Shown: piece after piece, positions 8,457-16,659 of the stretch
Layout: the number at the start of each line of letters is the position of its first letter
Position numbering within the stretch: position 1 is the first letter of the stretch
NCBI RefSeq assembly: GCF_024707545.1
Contig: NZ_CP062229.1
Location: forward strand, 4,259,501 to 4,323,500
Reading direction: 5' to 3'
Length of the DNA stretch: 64,000 bases
Origin: Mesorhizobium onobrychidis
GTDB lineage: Bacteria; Pseudomonadota; Alphaproteobacteria; Rhizobiales; Rhizobiaceae
Notes under the pieces: model-generated
What the model was told of the DNA's origin: nothing
Database searches by the model: none
Seen by the model: only the letters and a program-made list of their open reading frames with translations
Program-made: the position numbers and the translations under genes

Positions 8457-8756
8457 TTATGGTTTTGGAGGTCGGTCCAATGGGTCAGGGATCCGCGAGC
8501 TAGGCAGACCGGCTGTTTCGATGCGGACAGGAGATTTCAGGGTCGGACTCGACAGAGTCGCCGCGACAGCCGCGAACCCGGCCATGCAGTGGAGCGCCGA
8601 ACAGCAATGCGCGACGTGATGGCTGGTATCCGCGCAAGGGTCAGCGGCACCCGCCTCGCTTGCCTGTGCCGTGGTCTGCGGCATTTGCAATAAAGCGCTG
8701 GAAGATTGATGATCGTGGTCCAGCGCGTTGGCGAGTTGCGCTCCGGACAAAAGCAA
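8457..8756 (-). CDS. Small His/Cys-rich hypothetical protein with a damaged or unusual N-terminus
   Basis: A 99-residue frame from TTG 8756. Upstream in the same frame a hydrophobic stretch (F-F-I-C-V-V-V-G-L-L-L-S-G-A) continues the signal-peptide-like segment for about 15 more codons. It is then blocked by TAG, with an ATG seven codons beyond it. The natural start is therefore either TTG/GTT-like or has been lost to a nonsense change. The mature part holds H-D-H-Q, C-A-D-T-S-H-H-V-A-H-C-C and L-H-C-M, a cluster of His and Cys suited to metal binding. It resembles the small His/Cys periplasmic proteins common in copper clusters, but I cannot name a family. Confidence 0.5.
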   Translation of the reverse strand: MLLSGAQLANALDHDHQSSSALLQMPQTTAQASEAGAADPCADTSHHVAHCCSALHCMAGFAAVAATLSSPTLKSPVRIETAGLPSSRIPDPLDRPPKP

Positions 8757-8899
8757 ACCTACAACGACGCAGATGAAAAAGGCTGCGTTCGCCCGCCAAA
8801 GAACCTACACGAGTGCACCGCATGACATGCTGCGTAACGGAAGCGCGGAAACTTTGTTCCGATGCGGTGGGTTGCCAGCGTAGACGGAGCGGACTGCAT

Positions 8900-9427
8900 C
8901 TATGGATGCAGAGCCGTCGGCTCCTCATGCTGCTTGCGCCACCCGTACGGGGTCAGGCCCCGCGGCTTGTATAGCGACAGCGCCACGGGCACGAGCAATA
9001 CCAGCAGCCCTCCCGCGGCGTGGATCACAGGTGATATCCTCAGCCCGTAGAGATCAGTGTTGGAAAACGTCGTCTCTGCCGCGACATCTGCCAGATAGCC
9101 AATCAGCTCAAGTTGAAGCAGCAGGACGACGGTGACGACGAGATTCAGCAGAAGTTTCGCCACGACCCAATAGTGCCGGAACAGGCCCCATGGAGTGCCC
9201 AGTGACTGGACAAGCCCGGTGACCAATGAGGCCAGGACCAGCGGAACGATGACGTACCAGGCGGTCAACTCCATCGCGAAGTAGGCGGCGCGCACCACCT
9301 GCAAATCCTTGCTGGTCAGTCCGGCGACGGCGAGAACAAGGAAGCCGGTGACCGCACCAAGGGAGCCGACCGACGAAGCGACATGCGCGGTGAGCGCGAA
9401 CTTTCGAAGGCCGGGTGTCATGGTCAT
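8900..9427 (-). CDS. DUF2269-like integral membrane protein
   Basis: 175 residues from ATG 9425-9427. Four hydrophobic spans are visible at about 12-32, 45-70, 85-108 and 128-150. A short His-containing N-terminus (A-L-T-A-H-V) and a basic C-terminus (L-Y-K-P-R-G-L-T-P-Y-G-W) frame them, a layout like DUF2269 membrane proteins. Function is unknown. The start overlaps the stop of the upstream 59-aa membrane peptide by ATGA, so the two are translationally coupled and probably form a complex or share a signal. The pair is divergent from a TetR regulator, their likely repressor. A longer in-frame extension exists but reads through an unlikely Arg-rich sequence and was not used. Confidence 0.68.
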   Translation of the reverse strand: MTMTPGLRKFALTAHVASSVGSLGAVTGFLVLAVAGLTSKDLQVVRAAYFAMELTAWYVIVPLVLASLVTGLVQSLGTPWGLFRHYWVVAKLLLNLVVTVVLLLQLELIGYLADVAAETTFSNTDLYGLRISPVIHAAGGLLVLLVPVALSLYKPRGLTPYGWRKQHEEPTALHP

Positions 9428-9603
9428 GGCTGTTGCATGCCAGGCTCTGTAACGCTGGAGGACGGCAGGTGCCGACCGGGACCGTGAGGCCCGCCGACGC
9501 CGGTGAAGAGCGCAGCGATCACCAGCAGGACCAGGGCGATCACGATAATCCCCGACACTTTCACCCAGCGCGGTGTGCCGGGGTAATCGGGCGGGTCGGC
9601 CAT
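9424..9603 (-). CDS. Small single-TM membrane protein, first gene of the TetR-linked operon
   Basis: A 59-aa product from ATG 9601-9603 with AGGAG six bases upstream. It has a Pro-rich cytoplasmic head, one hydrophobic span (V-S-G-I-I-V-I-A-L-V-L-L-V-I-A-A) and a G-G-P-H-G-P-G-R-H tail that could bind metal. Small proteins of this form are recurrent neighbours of DUF2269-like genes in rhizobia. No function is known. Confidence 0.65.
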   Translation of the reverse strand: MADPPDYPGTPRWVKVSGIIVIALVLLVIAALFTGVGGPHGPGRHLPSSSVTEPGMQQP

Positions 9604-9657
9604 GTGCGTCTCCTGCGTCGCGCGCGGCATCGAGTTTCATGACTACGAAAACTTTAT

Positions 9658-9693
9658 CGAGACAGTGTGTCTATATCAAGTCTTGGTGTCTCG
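9658..9693. promoter_or_regulatory. Candidate TetR operator between divergent genes
   Basis: CGAGACA (9658-9664) and TGTCTCG (9687-9693) are perfect 7-bp inverted arms. Nested inside is a tighter palindrome AGACA-gtg-TGTCT (9660-9672). It sits in the 128-bp gap between the leftward membrane operon and the rightward TetR gene, the usual place for a TetR self-operator. Binding is inferred from symmetry and position only. Confidence 0.5.
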
Positions 9694-9731
9694 TATCTCG
9701 ACATCGCTGATACGCCACGTATATTGGGGCG

Positions 9732-10358
9732 GTGCCGAAGCTGTGGAACGAAACCATCGATGCCCACCGTCGCGCGGTACGCGACGCGACCCTCGACGCC
9801 ACCGCGGCGCTGGTGGCCGAGCACGGGCTGCTGTCGGTGACGATGGCGAAGATCGCCGAGGAGACTGGAATAGGGCGCGCGACGCTGTACAAGTATTTTC
9901 CGGACGTTGAAGCGATCCTCGTCGCCTGGCACGAACGTCAGGTCACCGGTCACCTTGAACATCTCATTACCATTCGGGACCAGGTTGGCGACACCGGGGA
10001 GCGGCTAAAAGCGGTTCTTGAGGCCTATGCGTTCATTTCACACGAACACCATGGCACCAAACTCGCGGCACGCCTGCATCGAGGCGAACACGTCGTCAAG
10101 GCGCAACATCAGCTCCACCATCTCATCCGCGATCTGCTGGCCGAGGGCGCAGCGACGGGCGATCTCCGGGACGACGTCGCGCCTGGCGAGCTTGCGACCT
10201 ATTGCCTCCACGCCCTCACGGCAGCCAGCAGCCTGCGATCCAAGGCCGCGGTCCGCCGGCTCGTCGCGGTCACTCTGGCCGGGTTGAAGCCTCCGCGTCG
10301 GTCAGACGGCGGGCTGGGCTGCGCAGACTTGTCCGATGCACCGCAATCCCGGTCCTGA
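9732..10358 (+). CDS. TetR/AcrR-family transcriptional regulator
   Basis: A 208-aa regulator. The N-terminal HTH (about residues 12-62) has A-T-A-A-L-V-A-E-H-G followed by M-A-K-I-A-E-E-T-G-I-G and R-A-T-L-Y-K-Y-F, the classic TetR signature. The C-terminal ligand domain contains several His residues (H-E-H-H-G and Q-H-Q-L-H-H), so a metal or small hydrophobic ligand is possible. The start is GTG 9732. It diverges from the two small membrane genes and lies next to a palindromic candidate operator, which suggests repression of them and of itself. The ligand is unknown. Confidence 0.85.
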   Translation: MPKLWNETIDAHRRAVRDATLDATAALVAEHGLLSVTMAKIAEETGIGRATLYKYFPDVEAILVAWHERQVTGHLEHLITIRDQVGDTGERLKAVLEAYAFISHEHHGTKLAARLHRGEHVVKAQHQLHHLIRDLLAEGAATGDLRDDVAPGELATYCLHALTAASSLRSKAAVRRLVAVTLAGLKPPRRSDGGLGCADLSDAPQSRS

Positions 10359-10403
10359 TATCATGCCCGTCATGATGGTAAGGGCGAAGTTGGAGGCGAC
10401 GAG

Positions 10404-11264
10404 ATGAGACAACTACTGGGAATTCTGGTCGCGAGTCTGATTGCGGCGACGTCGACCGGATCGGCTGCAGGAGCCGAGGCCGTCTCGGTTTCGCAACTGA
10501 AGGAACATACCCACATCCACGGGCTGGCCGTAGATAGGGAGAATTCCGGCAAGCTCCTGATAGCGACCCACCATGGACTCTTTCGCGCCGGGTCGGACGG
10601 AAAGGCAGAGCTCATTTCGCCGGTGCAGGATTTTATGGGGTTCACGCCGGACCCATCCGACCCGAGGTCGCTCTACGCCAGCGGGCACCCGGCGGGTGGG
10701 GGCAATCTCGGATTCATCGCCTCAGCCGACAACGGCGTTACCTGGAATCAGGTTTCGCCGGGAGCAGACGGCCCGGTCGACTTTCACCAGATGACGGTCA
10801 GCTCGGCCGATCCTCAGGTTCTCTACGGCGCCTACGGCGCGCTACAGGTGAGCCGCGATGCTGGGAAGACATGGTCGGTGGTTGGACCTCTGCCGGAAAA
10901 GCTGATCGACCTTGCCGCATCGGCGAAGGACGCCGAGACGATTTACGCCGCGACGGAGGGAGGTCTATCGGTCAGTAGGAACGGAGGCCTGACCTGGGAA
11001 GCGGTCGTCGATGGCGCGCCCGTCAGTCTCATCGAGGTGACGGCCGACGGTTCCGTCTATGCGTTCGTGGTGGGACGAGGACTTGTCCGGTCCGCGGAGG
11101 CTGCTCTGAACTTCGCGCCCCTTTCCAGTGGCTTGAGTGACCGAATCCTGCTGCACCTCGCGGTCGATCCGGCCGACAAGGATCGGATATTTGTCGCGTC
11201 TCACCAAAGCGACATCCTGGCCAGCACCGACGGCGGCGCCAACTGGACCGAACTCGGTCGTTGA
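10404..11264 (+). CDS. Periplasmic BNR/sialidase-fold beta-propeller protein (F510_1955-type)
   Basis: A 286-aa protein with a signal peptide (residues 1-23) and repeated beta-propeller blades with Asp-box-like motifs: S-A-D-N-G-V-T-W, S-R-D-A-G-K-T-W, S-R-N-G-G-L-T-W and S-T-D-G-G-A-N-W. An H-T-H-I-H-G-L-A segment after the signal peptide could bind metal. These are the features of the so-called F510_1955 glycosylhydrolase group, which is usually found beside metal-resistance genes; real glycosidase activity is doubtful. It is followed after 24 nt by a cytochrome c gene, with which it is probably cotranscribed. Confidence 0.75.
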   Translation: MRQLLGILVASLIAATSTGSAAGAEAVSVSQLKEHTHIHGLAVDRENSGKLLIATHHGLFRAGSDGKAELISPVQDFMGFTPDPSDPRSLYASGHPAGGGNLGFIASADNGVTWNQVSPGADGPVDFHQMTVSSADPQVLYGAYGALQVSRDAGKTWSVVGPLPEKLIDLAASAKDAETIYAATEGGLSVSRNGGLTWEAVVDGAPVSLIEVTADGSVYAFVVGRGLVRSAEAALNFAPLSSGLSDRILLHLAVDPADKDRIFVASHQSDILASTDGGANWTELGR

Positions 11265-11288
11265 GGCGGTGACACACCGGATCGTAGG

Positions 11289-11768
11289 GTGATTGGAAAG
11301 CTGGCGCTTATGCTTGCTCTCGCCGCCTTGGTGGCGGTCTGCGTGGTTCTTGTTTTCGGCGGCAAGTCGGGCGGGATCCTCAAGCCCGACGATGCCCGTG
11401 TCATCGCGCGCGGCGAGGCCGTTTACGTGGCGCATTGCGCCTCTTGTCATGGCAGGAACCTCGAAGGTCAACCCGAGTGGAAAGCGCAGGACAAGGATGG
11501 ATTCCTTCCGGCGCCGCCGCACGACGAAAGCGGTCACACCTGGCACCACCCGGACACGCTGCTGTTCAGGATAACGAAACTCGGTGTCGCCGAAGCCGCC
11601 AACCTCAAGGATTACAAAACGCGGATGCCAGCTTTCGGAGGAATCCTGACCGACGCCGAAATCATCGCGGCCTTGTCCTATATCAAGTCGCGCTGGCCGG
11701 ACGACTTACGCCGTCGCCACGACGAACTGAACCGCGTCTTCGCGTGGCGGGAATCGTCCGCACGATGA
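11289..11768 (+). CDS. Membrane-anchored class I cytochrome c
   Basis: 159 aa from GTG 11289. Residues 5-24 form an uncleaved N-terminal membrane anchor. The haem site is CASCH (Cys50, Cys53, His54), with M113 in T-R-M-P-A-F-G-G as the likely sixth ligand. A segment with G-H-T-W-H-H-P-D-T lies between them. The fold is a single-haem periplasmic electron carrier. It follows the beta-propeller gene and precedes, tail to tail, a Crp/Fnr gene. Its partner is unknown; a role in oxidising a periplasmic metal or envelope thiols would fit the neighbourhood but is inference. Confidence 0.85.
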   Translation: MIGKLALMLALAALVAVCVVLVFGGKSGGILKPDDARVIARGEAVYVAHCASCHGRNLEGQPEWKAQDKDGFLPAPPHDESGHTWHHPDTLLFRITKLGVAEAANLKDYKTRMPAFGGILTDAEIIAALSYIKSRWPDDLRRRHDELNRVFAWRESSAR

Positions 11769-11787
11769 GCCGCATTGTGGCGGCACA

Positions 11788-12330
11788 TCATCGCCGACGG
11801 GCAAGCTCCCGATAAAACGCCTCCGGCGTAACGGCGATCTCCGACGCAACGTGATGCCAGCGTCCCTTGGGCGGCAAGACGCCGCCGTTGCATGCCATCC
11901 AGACACTAACTCTCGCAGCGACTGACTTCAGGGATAATATCTCGGCCCGCGTCCGCGTCCGGTGGACCTCACCTGCCAAGTGTCGCAGCAGTGCGGAGGC
12001 CAGTGCGCGATCGCTTTCGAGCACCGCCATGGCCCTGGTGATCGGCACGGCGCGCACCATCGATGCCTCGGCCGCCAACGCATCGCAATGGTATCGATCC
12101 GCAAACAGCGAAGCCTCGGCCAGGATCGAAGCCGAGCCGGCACGCTGCAACGTCAGCTGGAACCCGTCAGGAAGTGCCCGGACAAGGCGCAGTTCTCCCG
12201 CGGTGACCAGGAAGAGCGACAAGACCGGGTCGTCCATACGAAACAGGACGCTGCCGGCAGGGAGAGATTGCTCGCGTTCCGCGAGTTCAAGGAATCGCTC
12301 GAAGAGGAGGTCCGACATGATCGCAATCAT
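11788..12330 (-). CDS. Crp/Fnr-family regulator with a short C-terminus
   Basis: 180 aa from ATG 12328-12330, with AGGA eight bases upstream. The N-terminal cyclic-nucleotide-like beta roll spans about residues 8-110, with P-A-G-S-V-L-F and a G-E-L-R-L-V strand. A long dimer helix follows (about 112-135), then a winged helix whose recognition helix reads V-T-P-E-A-F-Y-R-E-L-A-R-R-R. The protein stops directly there, so the wing is very short. Some rhizobial Crp/Fnr proteins end similarly, so this need not be damage. There is no Fnr-like N-terminal Cys cluster. It is divergent from the LTXXQ gene, with a 57-bp shared control region. Confidence 0.8.
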   Translation of the reverse strand: MIAIMSDLLFERFLELAEREQSLPAGSVLFRMDDPVLSLFLVTAGELRLVRALPDGFQLTLQRAGSASILAEASLFADRYHCDALAAEASMVRAVPITRAMAVLESDRALASALLRHLAGEVHRTRTRAEILSLKSVAARVSVWMACNGGVLPPKGRWHHVASEIAVTPEAFYRELARRR

Positions 12331-12387
12331 GTTTCAGTTCCTGCGGCTGTGTCAAACGTCGCAAGAAGAAACGCCGGAGATCGCTCG

Positions 12388-12957
12388 ATGAACCGCATCC
12401 CCATTGCCGTGCTGTCCCTCATGCTGACTTTTCTTGCCGTCCCTCACGGGCTGGCACAGCAGCATGGCAACCATCACAAGGCCGCTGAAGGAAAGGATCC
12501 AGCCACTTCGTCTTATTCCGGGATGGAGAAACGCCGCGTGAAAGCGCTCTCGGGCGAGCAGATGGCTGATCTTTTGGCCGGGCGAGGGATGGGTCTGGCG
12601 CTGGCGGCCGAACTCAATTCCTATCCGGGTCCATCACATGTCCTCGAACTCTGGGATGCTCTTGGCCTAACCGATGAACAGGCGTTGCGGACCAAGGCCC
12701 TGCTGGATCAGATGAAGGCAGAAACGATCCCGCTCGGAAGACTAGTCATCGAGAAAGAGACCGAACTGGACCGCTTGTTCTCCGAACGAAAGATGACGTC
12801 GGCGCACCTCGCTGAAATGACAAAAGCCATAGCCGAGGTGCGAGGCGCGCTACGGGCAGCGCACCTGCGCTATCATCTCGAGATGGCCGAATTGCTTACC
12901 CCTGAGCAGATCCGCCGGTACTCTCAGCTTCGCGGATACTCTGGGCAGGTCGATTGA
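12388..12957 (+). CDS. Spy/CpxP-like (LTXXQ) periplasmic stress/metal protein
   Basis: A 189-aa protein with a signal peptide (residues 1-23, A-Q-Q at the cleavage site) and a His-rich mature start (Q-Q-H-G-N-H-H-K). It is mostly alpha-helical, with L-T-D-E-Q (about residues 96-100) and L-T-P-E-Q (about residues 173-177), the paired LTXXQ signatures of Spy/CpxP periplasmic chaperones. Members sense or bind misfolded proteins and metals. It is divergent from the Crp/Fnr gene, which is the obvious candidate regulator. The frame extends upstream, but only this ATG yields a signal peptide. Confidence 0.8.
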   Translation: MNRIPIAVLSLMLTFLAVPHGLAQQHGNHHKAAEGKDPATSSYSGMEKRRVKALSGEQMADLLAGRGMGLALAAELNSYPGPSHVLELWDALGLTDEQALRTKALLDQMKAETIPLGRLVIEKETELDRLFSERKMTSAHLAEMTKAIAEVRGALRAAHLRYHLEMAELLTPEQIRRYSQLRGYSGQVD

Positions 12958-12995
12958 ACAGGGCTACGCACGCACGTTGGTTTCATCAGCGGACA

Positions 12996-13451
12996 CTATT
13001 GCGCGACCGCACCTTCCAGATAGAGGATGATCGCGGTGCGCTGGGCGGCGTTGGGAACGCCCACTGTCATCGACGTGCCCGGAACCATCTGGCGTGGCGC
13101 CGCGAGGAAGGTATCAAGCGTACCGCCGTCCCAGACGATATCAGACTCTCGCAGCGCGGCCGAATAGCGGGCACCCTCGACGCTGCCGGCCTTTCGGCCG
13201 ATGACGCCCGACAGATGCGGACCGGCTCTGTTCTGGCCGGGCTCAAGGCTGTGGCAGGCCCCGCAGCGCTGCCGGAACAGCCGCTCGCCGTCGGCCTGCT
13301 GCGCGGAAGCGGCGGTCGGCAACAGCAGACAGCCGGCGGACAAGAGCGCAGCCAGGGACGCACGCGCTCGCGTGATGGACGTCACCGGGAATGCGGTCGC
13401 AACTCCAGCGGAAACAACATGGTGACGTGTCGTGGCTTGTGAATGGTTCAT
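12996..13451 (-). CDS. Periplasmic cytochrome c (c550/c2-like)
   Basis: 151 aa from ATG 13449-13451, with AGAGG upstream. The long N-terminal region holds a secretion signal (hydrophobic core at about residues 30-48, A-S-A-Q-Q cleavage). The haem motif is CGACH (Cys63, Cys66, His67), and G-T-S-M (Met128) is the sixth ligand in a typical class I c550 ending. It lies downstream of the two-component gene pair on the same strand but with a 209-bp gap, so it may be regulated separately. It is an electron carrier with no partner identified from the sequence. Confidence 0.85.
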   Translation of the reverse strand: MNHSQATTRHHVVSAGVATAFPVTSITRARASLAALLSAGCLLLPTAASAQQADGERLFRQRCGACHSLEPGQNRAGPHLSGVIGRKAGSVEGARYSAALRESDIVWDGGTLDTFLAAPRQMVPGTSMTVGVPNAAQRTAIILYLEGAVAQ

Positions 13452-13660
13452 CGGATGACCTCTGCGGAACGATTGAGGGAAGGGGCTTTGCGGGGGGCCG
13501 GAAGCTTCCGGCAGGACCAGCCGCTCACCGGCGAGAGCGGCGGCTGGGTCGGGGAAGGCGCTGGGGATGATGGGGGTGGCGACTTGTCCTTCGTTACGAC
13601 GACATTGATCGAATCGTGGCGCGACAGCGCGGGAGTTCCGATCGCGGGGCAGGTTTTCGG

Positions 13661-15138
13661 TCAAACCGGCAAGGATCGCAGTCCGGTCGGAGGGTGCGTC
13701 TCAGGCACAGGCGCCGGGGCAAGCTGCTTGGCCATGTCGATCAGCGGCAACCTGATGACCGCGCGAAGGCCGTTGCTCCGGTTATCCAGCACGATGTCGC
13801 CGCCGTGGTGGCGGGCGATGGCGCGGGCAATTGACAGGCCGAGCCCGACGCCACCGGTCTCCCGGTTGCGCGACTGCTCCAGGCGGAAGAAGGGGGCGAA
13901 CACCTGTTCCATATCGCCTGGCGGAATGCCGGGTCCGGCGTCCTCGACTACGATGTCCAGGCTGTCGGCACTCCTGACCAGGCTCACCCTGGCCTGCTCG
14001 CCGTAGCGGACGGCATTTTCGACGAGGTTGCGGATCGCCCGACGCAGGGAGTCCGGCCGGCAGCGATACAGCACCTTTGGCCCGTCGCTGACGGTGACGT
14101 TTTGGCCCAGATCTGCGAGATCGTCGCAGAGGCTGCCGACCAGCGCCGAAAGATCGACGGTTCGCGTCTCCTCTACCGCGGCGTCCTCGCGCGCGAAGGC
14201 GAGCGCTGCTTCCGTCATCGTCTGGATTTCCTCGATGGTCTTCAGCATCTTTTCCTGGAGATCGTGATCCTGGACGAACTCCGCGCGCAGCCGCAGCGAG
14301 GTCAGCGGCGTGCGCAGGTCATGGCTGATCGCCGCCAGCATGCGCGTGCGGTCCTCGACGAAGCGCTGCAGGCGCTCCTGCATGCGGTTGAACGCTTCGG
14401 CGGTCTGGCGAATGTCGTCCGGCCCTGATTCCGGCAGCCGCGGCACGGTCTCGCCGCGGCCGAACAGTTCAGCGGCATTGGCGAGCTGTCGCAGCGGACG
14501 CGCGATTGCCTGCGCCCCGAAAATCGCTATGGCGGACAGGATGAGTGCGGTCAGCGCCAGCGATATCGCCGATTGCGTCGTCCAGAAGGCGTTCGGCATC
14601 GCCTTGGCGTAGGCGGCATTCAGCCAGGTGCTGTCATCGAGGCGGACGGAAAGGCCCATGCCGTTTGGAGCGGCGTCCATATAGAGAAACTTGGCCGGCC
14701 GCGAGAAGGGCCTGCCATTGCCGGACAAATCCACCATGCGCGGCGGCACGGAAGGGTCGGCGGCATCGACCGCGGTCGAGGCCTGCCCGTTCATGTAGGC
14801 GGCATACTTGCCGGCAATTCCTGGCAGCGGCTTGGCTAGCTCAGTCAAGGCTTCCTGCTGCCAGGCGAGGGGGTTGCTCGGTCCGTCGTCCGAGGTCCAG
14901 AAGCGCGTATAGGCAGTGCCGCTGACGTTGAGGATGTCAGGCCGAAGCGAGGGCGGCGTCGTGTCCAGCAGAAGCGCAAGAGAGGACGTGCGGCTGACGA
15001 ACTCGCCCTTGGCGGCTGCGTGCAGGGCCTGGCCGCGCTCGTCCCACGATATCAGGAAGGTGATCGCCTGCGACAGGGCGAGCGCAAGCAGCACCAGCAT
15101 GAGGAAGCGGGCCGCCAGCCTGCGTCTCCACAACAGCA

Positions 15139-15142
<4 letters not shown>
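13661..15142 (-). CDS. Membrane sensor histidine kinase (EnvZ/OmpR-class)
   Basis: 493 aa. TM1 at about residues 11-32, a periplasmic sensor domain (33-185), TM2 at about 188-210, a HAMP domain (about 211-265), and a phosphoacceptor H-box A-A-I-S-H-D-L-R-T-P-L with His274. The kinase domain has the N-box N-L-V-E-N-A-V-R-Y-G, a D-A-G-P-G-I-P G1-box and G-V-G-L-G-L-S-I-A. All catalytic residues are present. The start overlaps the stop of the response regulator by 4 bp, so regulator and kinase form one operon. The signal is unknown; the periplasmic loop has no metal-ligand cluster. A Pro-rich tail follows the kinase domain. Confidence 0.92.
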
Positions 15143-15870
<728 letters not shown>

Positions 15871-15983
15871 AGCCGCCGCTGAATAGTCGGCCAGTATCGA
15901 CGATATCTAGTTTGCGTCTACACCGATGATCACCTTCTGCGCCACGGCGGCAATCTCGCGCGGCATCAACAAAGCGTGAGAAG

Positions 15984-15999
15984 TGTAACGAAATGTATC
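15984..15999. promoter_or_regulatory. Candidate OmpR-type direct repeat
   Basis: TGTAAC (15984-15989) and TGTATC (15994-15999) repeat with a 10-bp period, the arrangement used by OmpR/PhoB-type regulators. It lies in the 307-bp gap between the response regulator and the oppositely directed molybdenum hydroxylase operon. The rest of the gap shows nothing else I can name. Confidence 0.45.
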
Positions 16000-16177
16000 A
16001 GAGCGCAGCGCCTGCGACAGCTTGCGATGAACTGCCGGTCGTCGGGACAAGGTTCTGCGACAGCTTCCGCCTAACTTGGCCTCGTCGCTAGCCCGGACTT
16101 CCGGTCTTTGCCGCCAGGCCATGCCGTGCGGCATCGGACGGCGGTTCTCGCCAGCCTTTGATCGAAAGGATTGCACA

Positions 16178-16648
16178 ATGGCCAGATTGATCATCAACGG
16201 CACGCCCCGTGACATCGAGGTCGATCCGGATACGCCGCTGCTGTGGGTGATCCGCGAGCAGATCGGGCTTACCGGGACGAAGTACGGTTGCGGCGTTGCC
16301 GCCTGTGGCGCCTGCACCATCCATATAGACGGCGTCGCCACGCGCTCCTGCGTGCTTCCGGTGAGCGCGGTCGAGCCGGACCAGCAAATCACCACCATCG
16401 AAGGGCTTTCGCCGGACAGTTCACATCCGGTCCAGCAGGCTTGGCTGGCGCTCGATGTGCCGCAATGCGGCTACTGCCAGGCCGGCATGATCATGGCTGC
16501 GGCGGGTCTGCTCATGCAGAACCCGAACCCCGCGGACGAGGACATCAACGCCGAGATCACCAATATCTGCCGCTGCGGCACCTACAACCGGGTGCGCGCC
16601 GCGATCAAGCTGGCCGCCAAAGGCGGCGAAGCCACGCAACGCGGTTGA
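16178..16648 (+). CDS. [2Fe-2S] small subunit of a molybdenum hydroxylase (isoquinoline 1-oxidoreductase alpha-like)
   Basis: 156 aa from ATG 16178. The N-terminal plant-ferredoxin-type cluster site reads [11 protein letters not shown], with a later Cys near residue 61. The C-terminal helical cluster site has C-G-Y-C-Q-A-G-M and I-C-R-C-G-T-Y. All eight Cys are present, so both [2Fe-2S] clusters should form. It passes electrons from the molybdopterin subunit encoded 11 nt downstream. The subfamily is two-subunit, with no FAD subunit, so electrons must leave through another carrier, probably the cytochrome c two genes on. The substrate is unknown, probably an N-heterocycle or aldehyde. Confidence 0.9.
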   Translation: MARLIINGTPRDIEVDPDTPLLWVIREQIGLTGTKYGCGVAACGACTIHIDGVATRSCVLPVSAVEPDQQITTIEGLSPDSSHPVQQAWLALDVPQCGYCQAGMIMAAAGLLMQNPNPADEDINAEITNICRCGTYNRVRAAIKLAAKGGEATQRG

Positions 16649-16659
16649 GGAGAACAGTC

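Noticed and set aside
15907..16398. A leftward 163-codon frame over the start of the molybdenum hydroxylase operon
   Set aside because: It is the antisense of the well-supported [2Fe-2S] gene and the shared control region.
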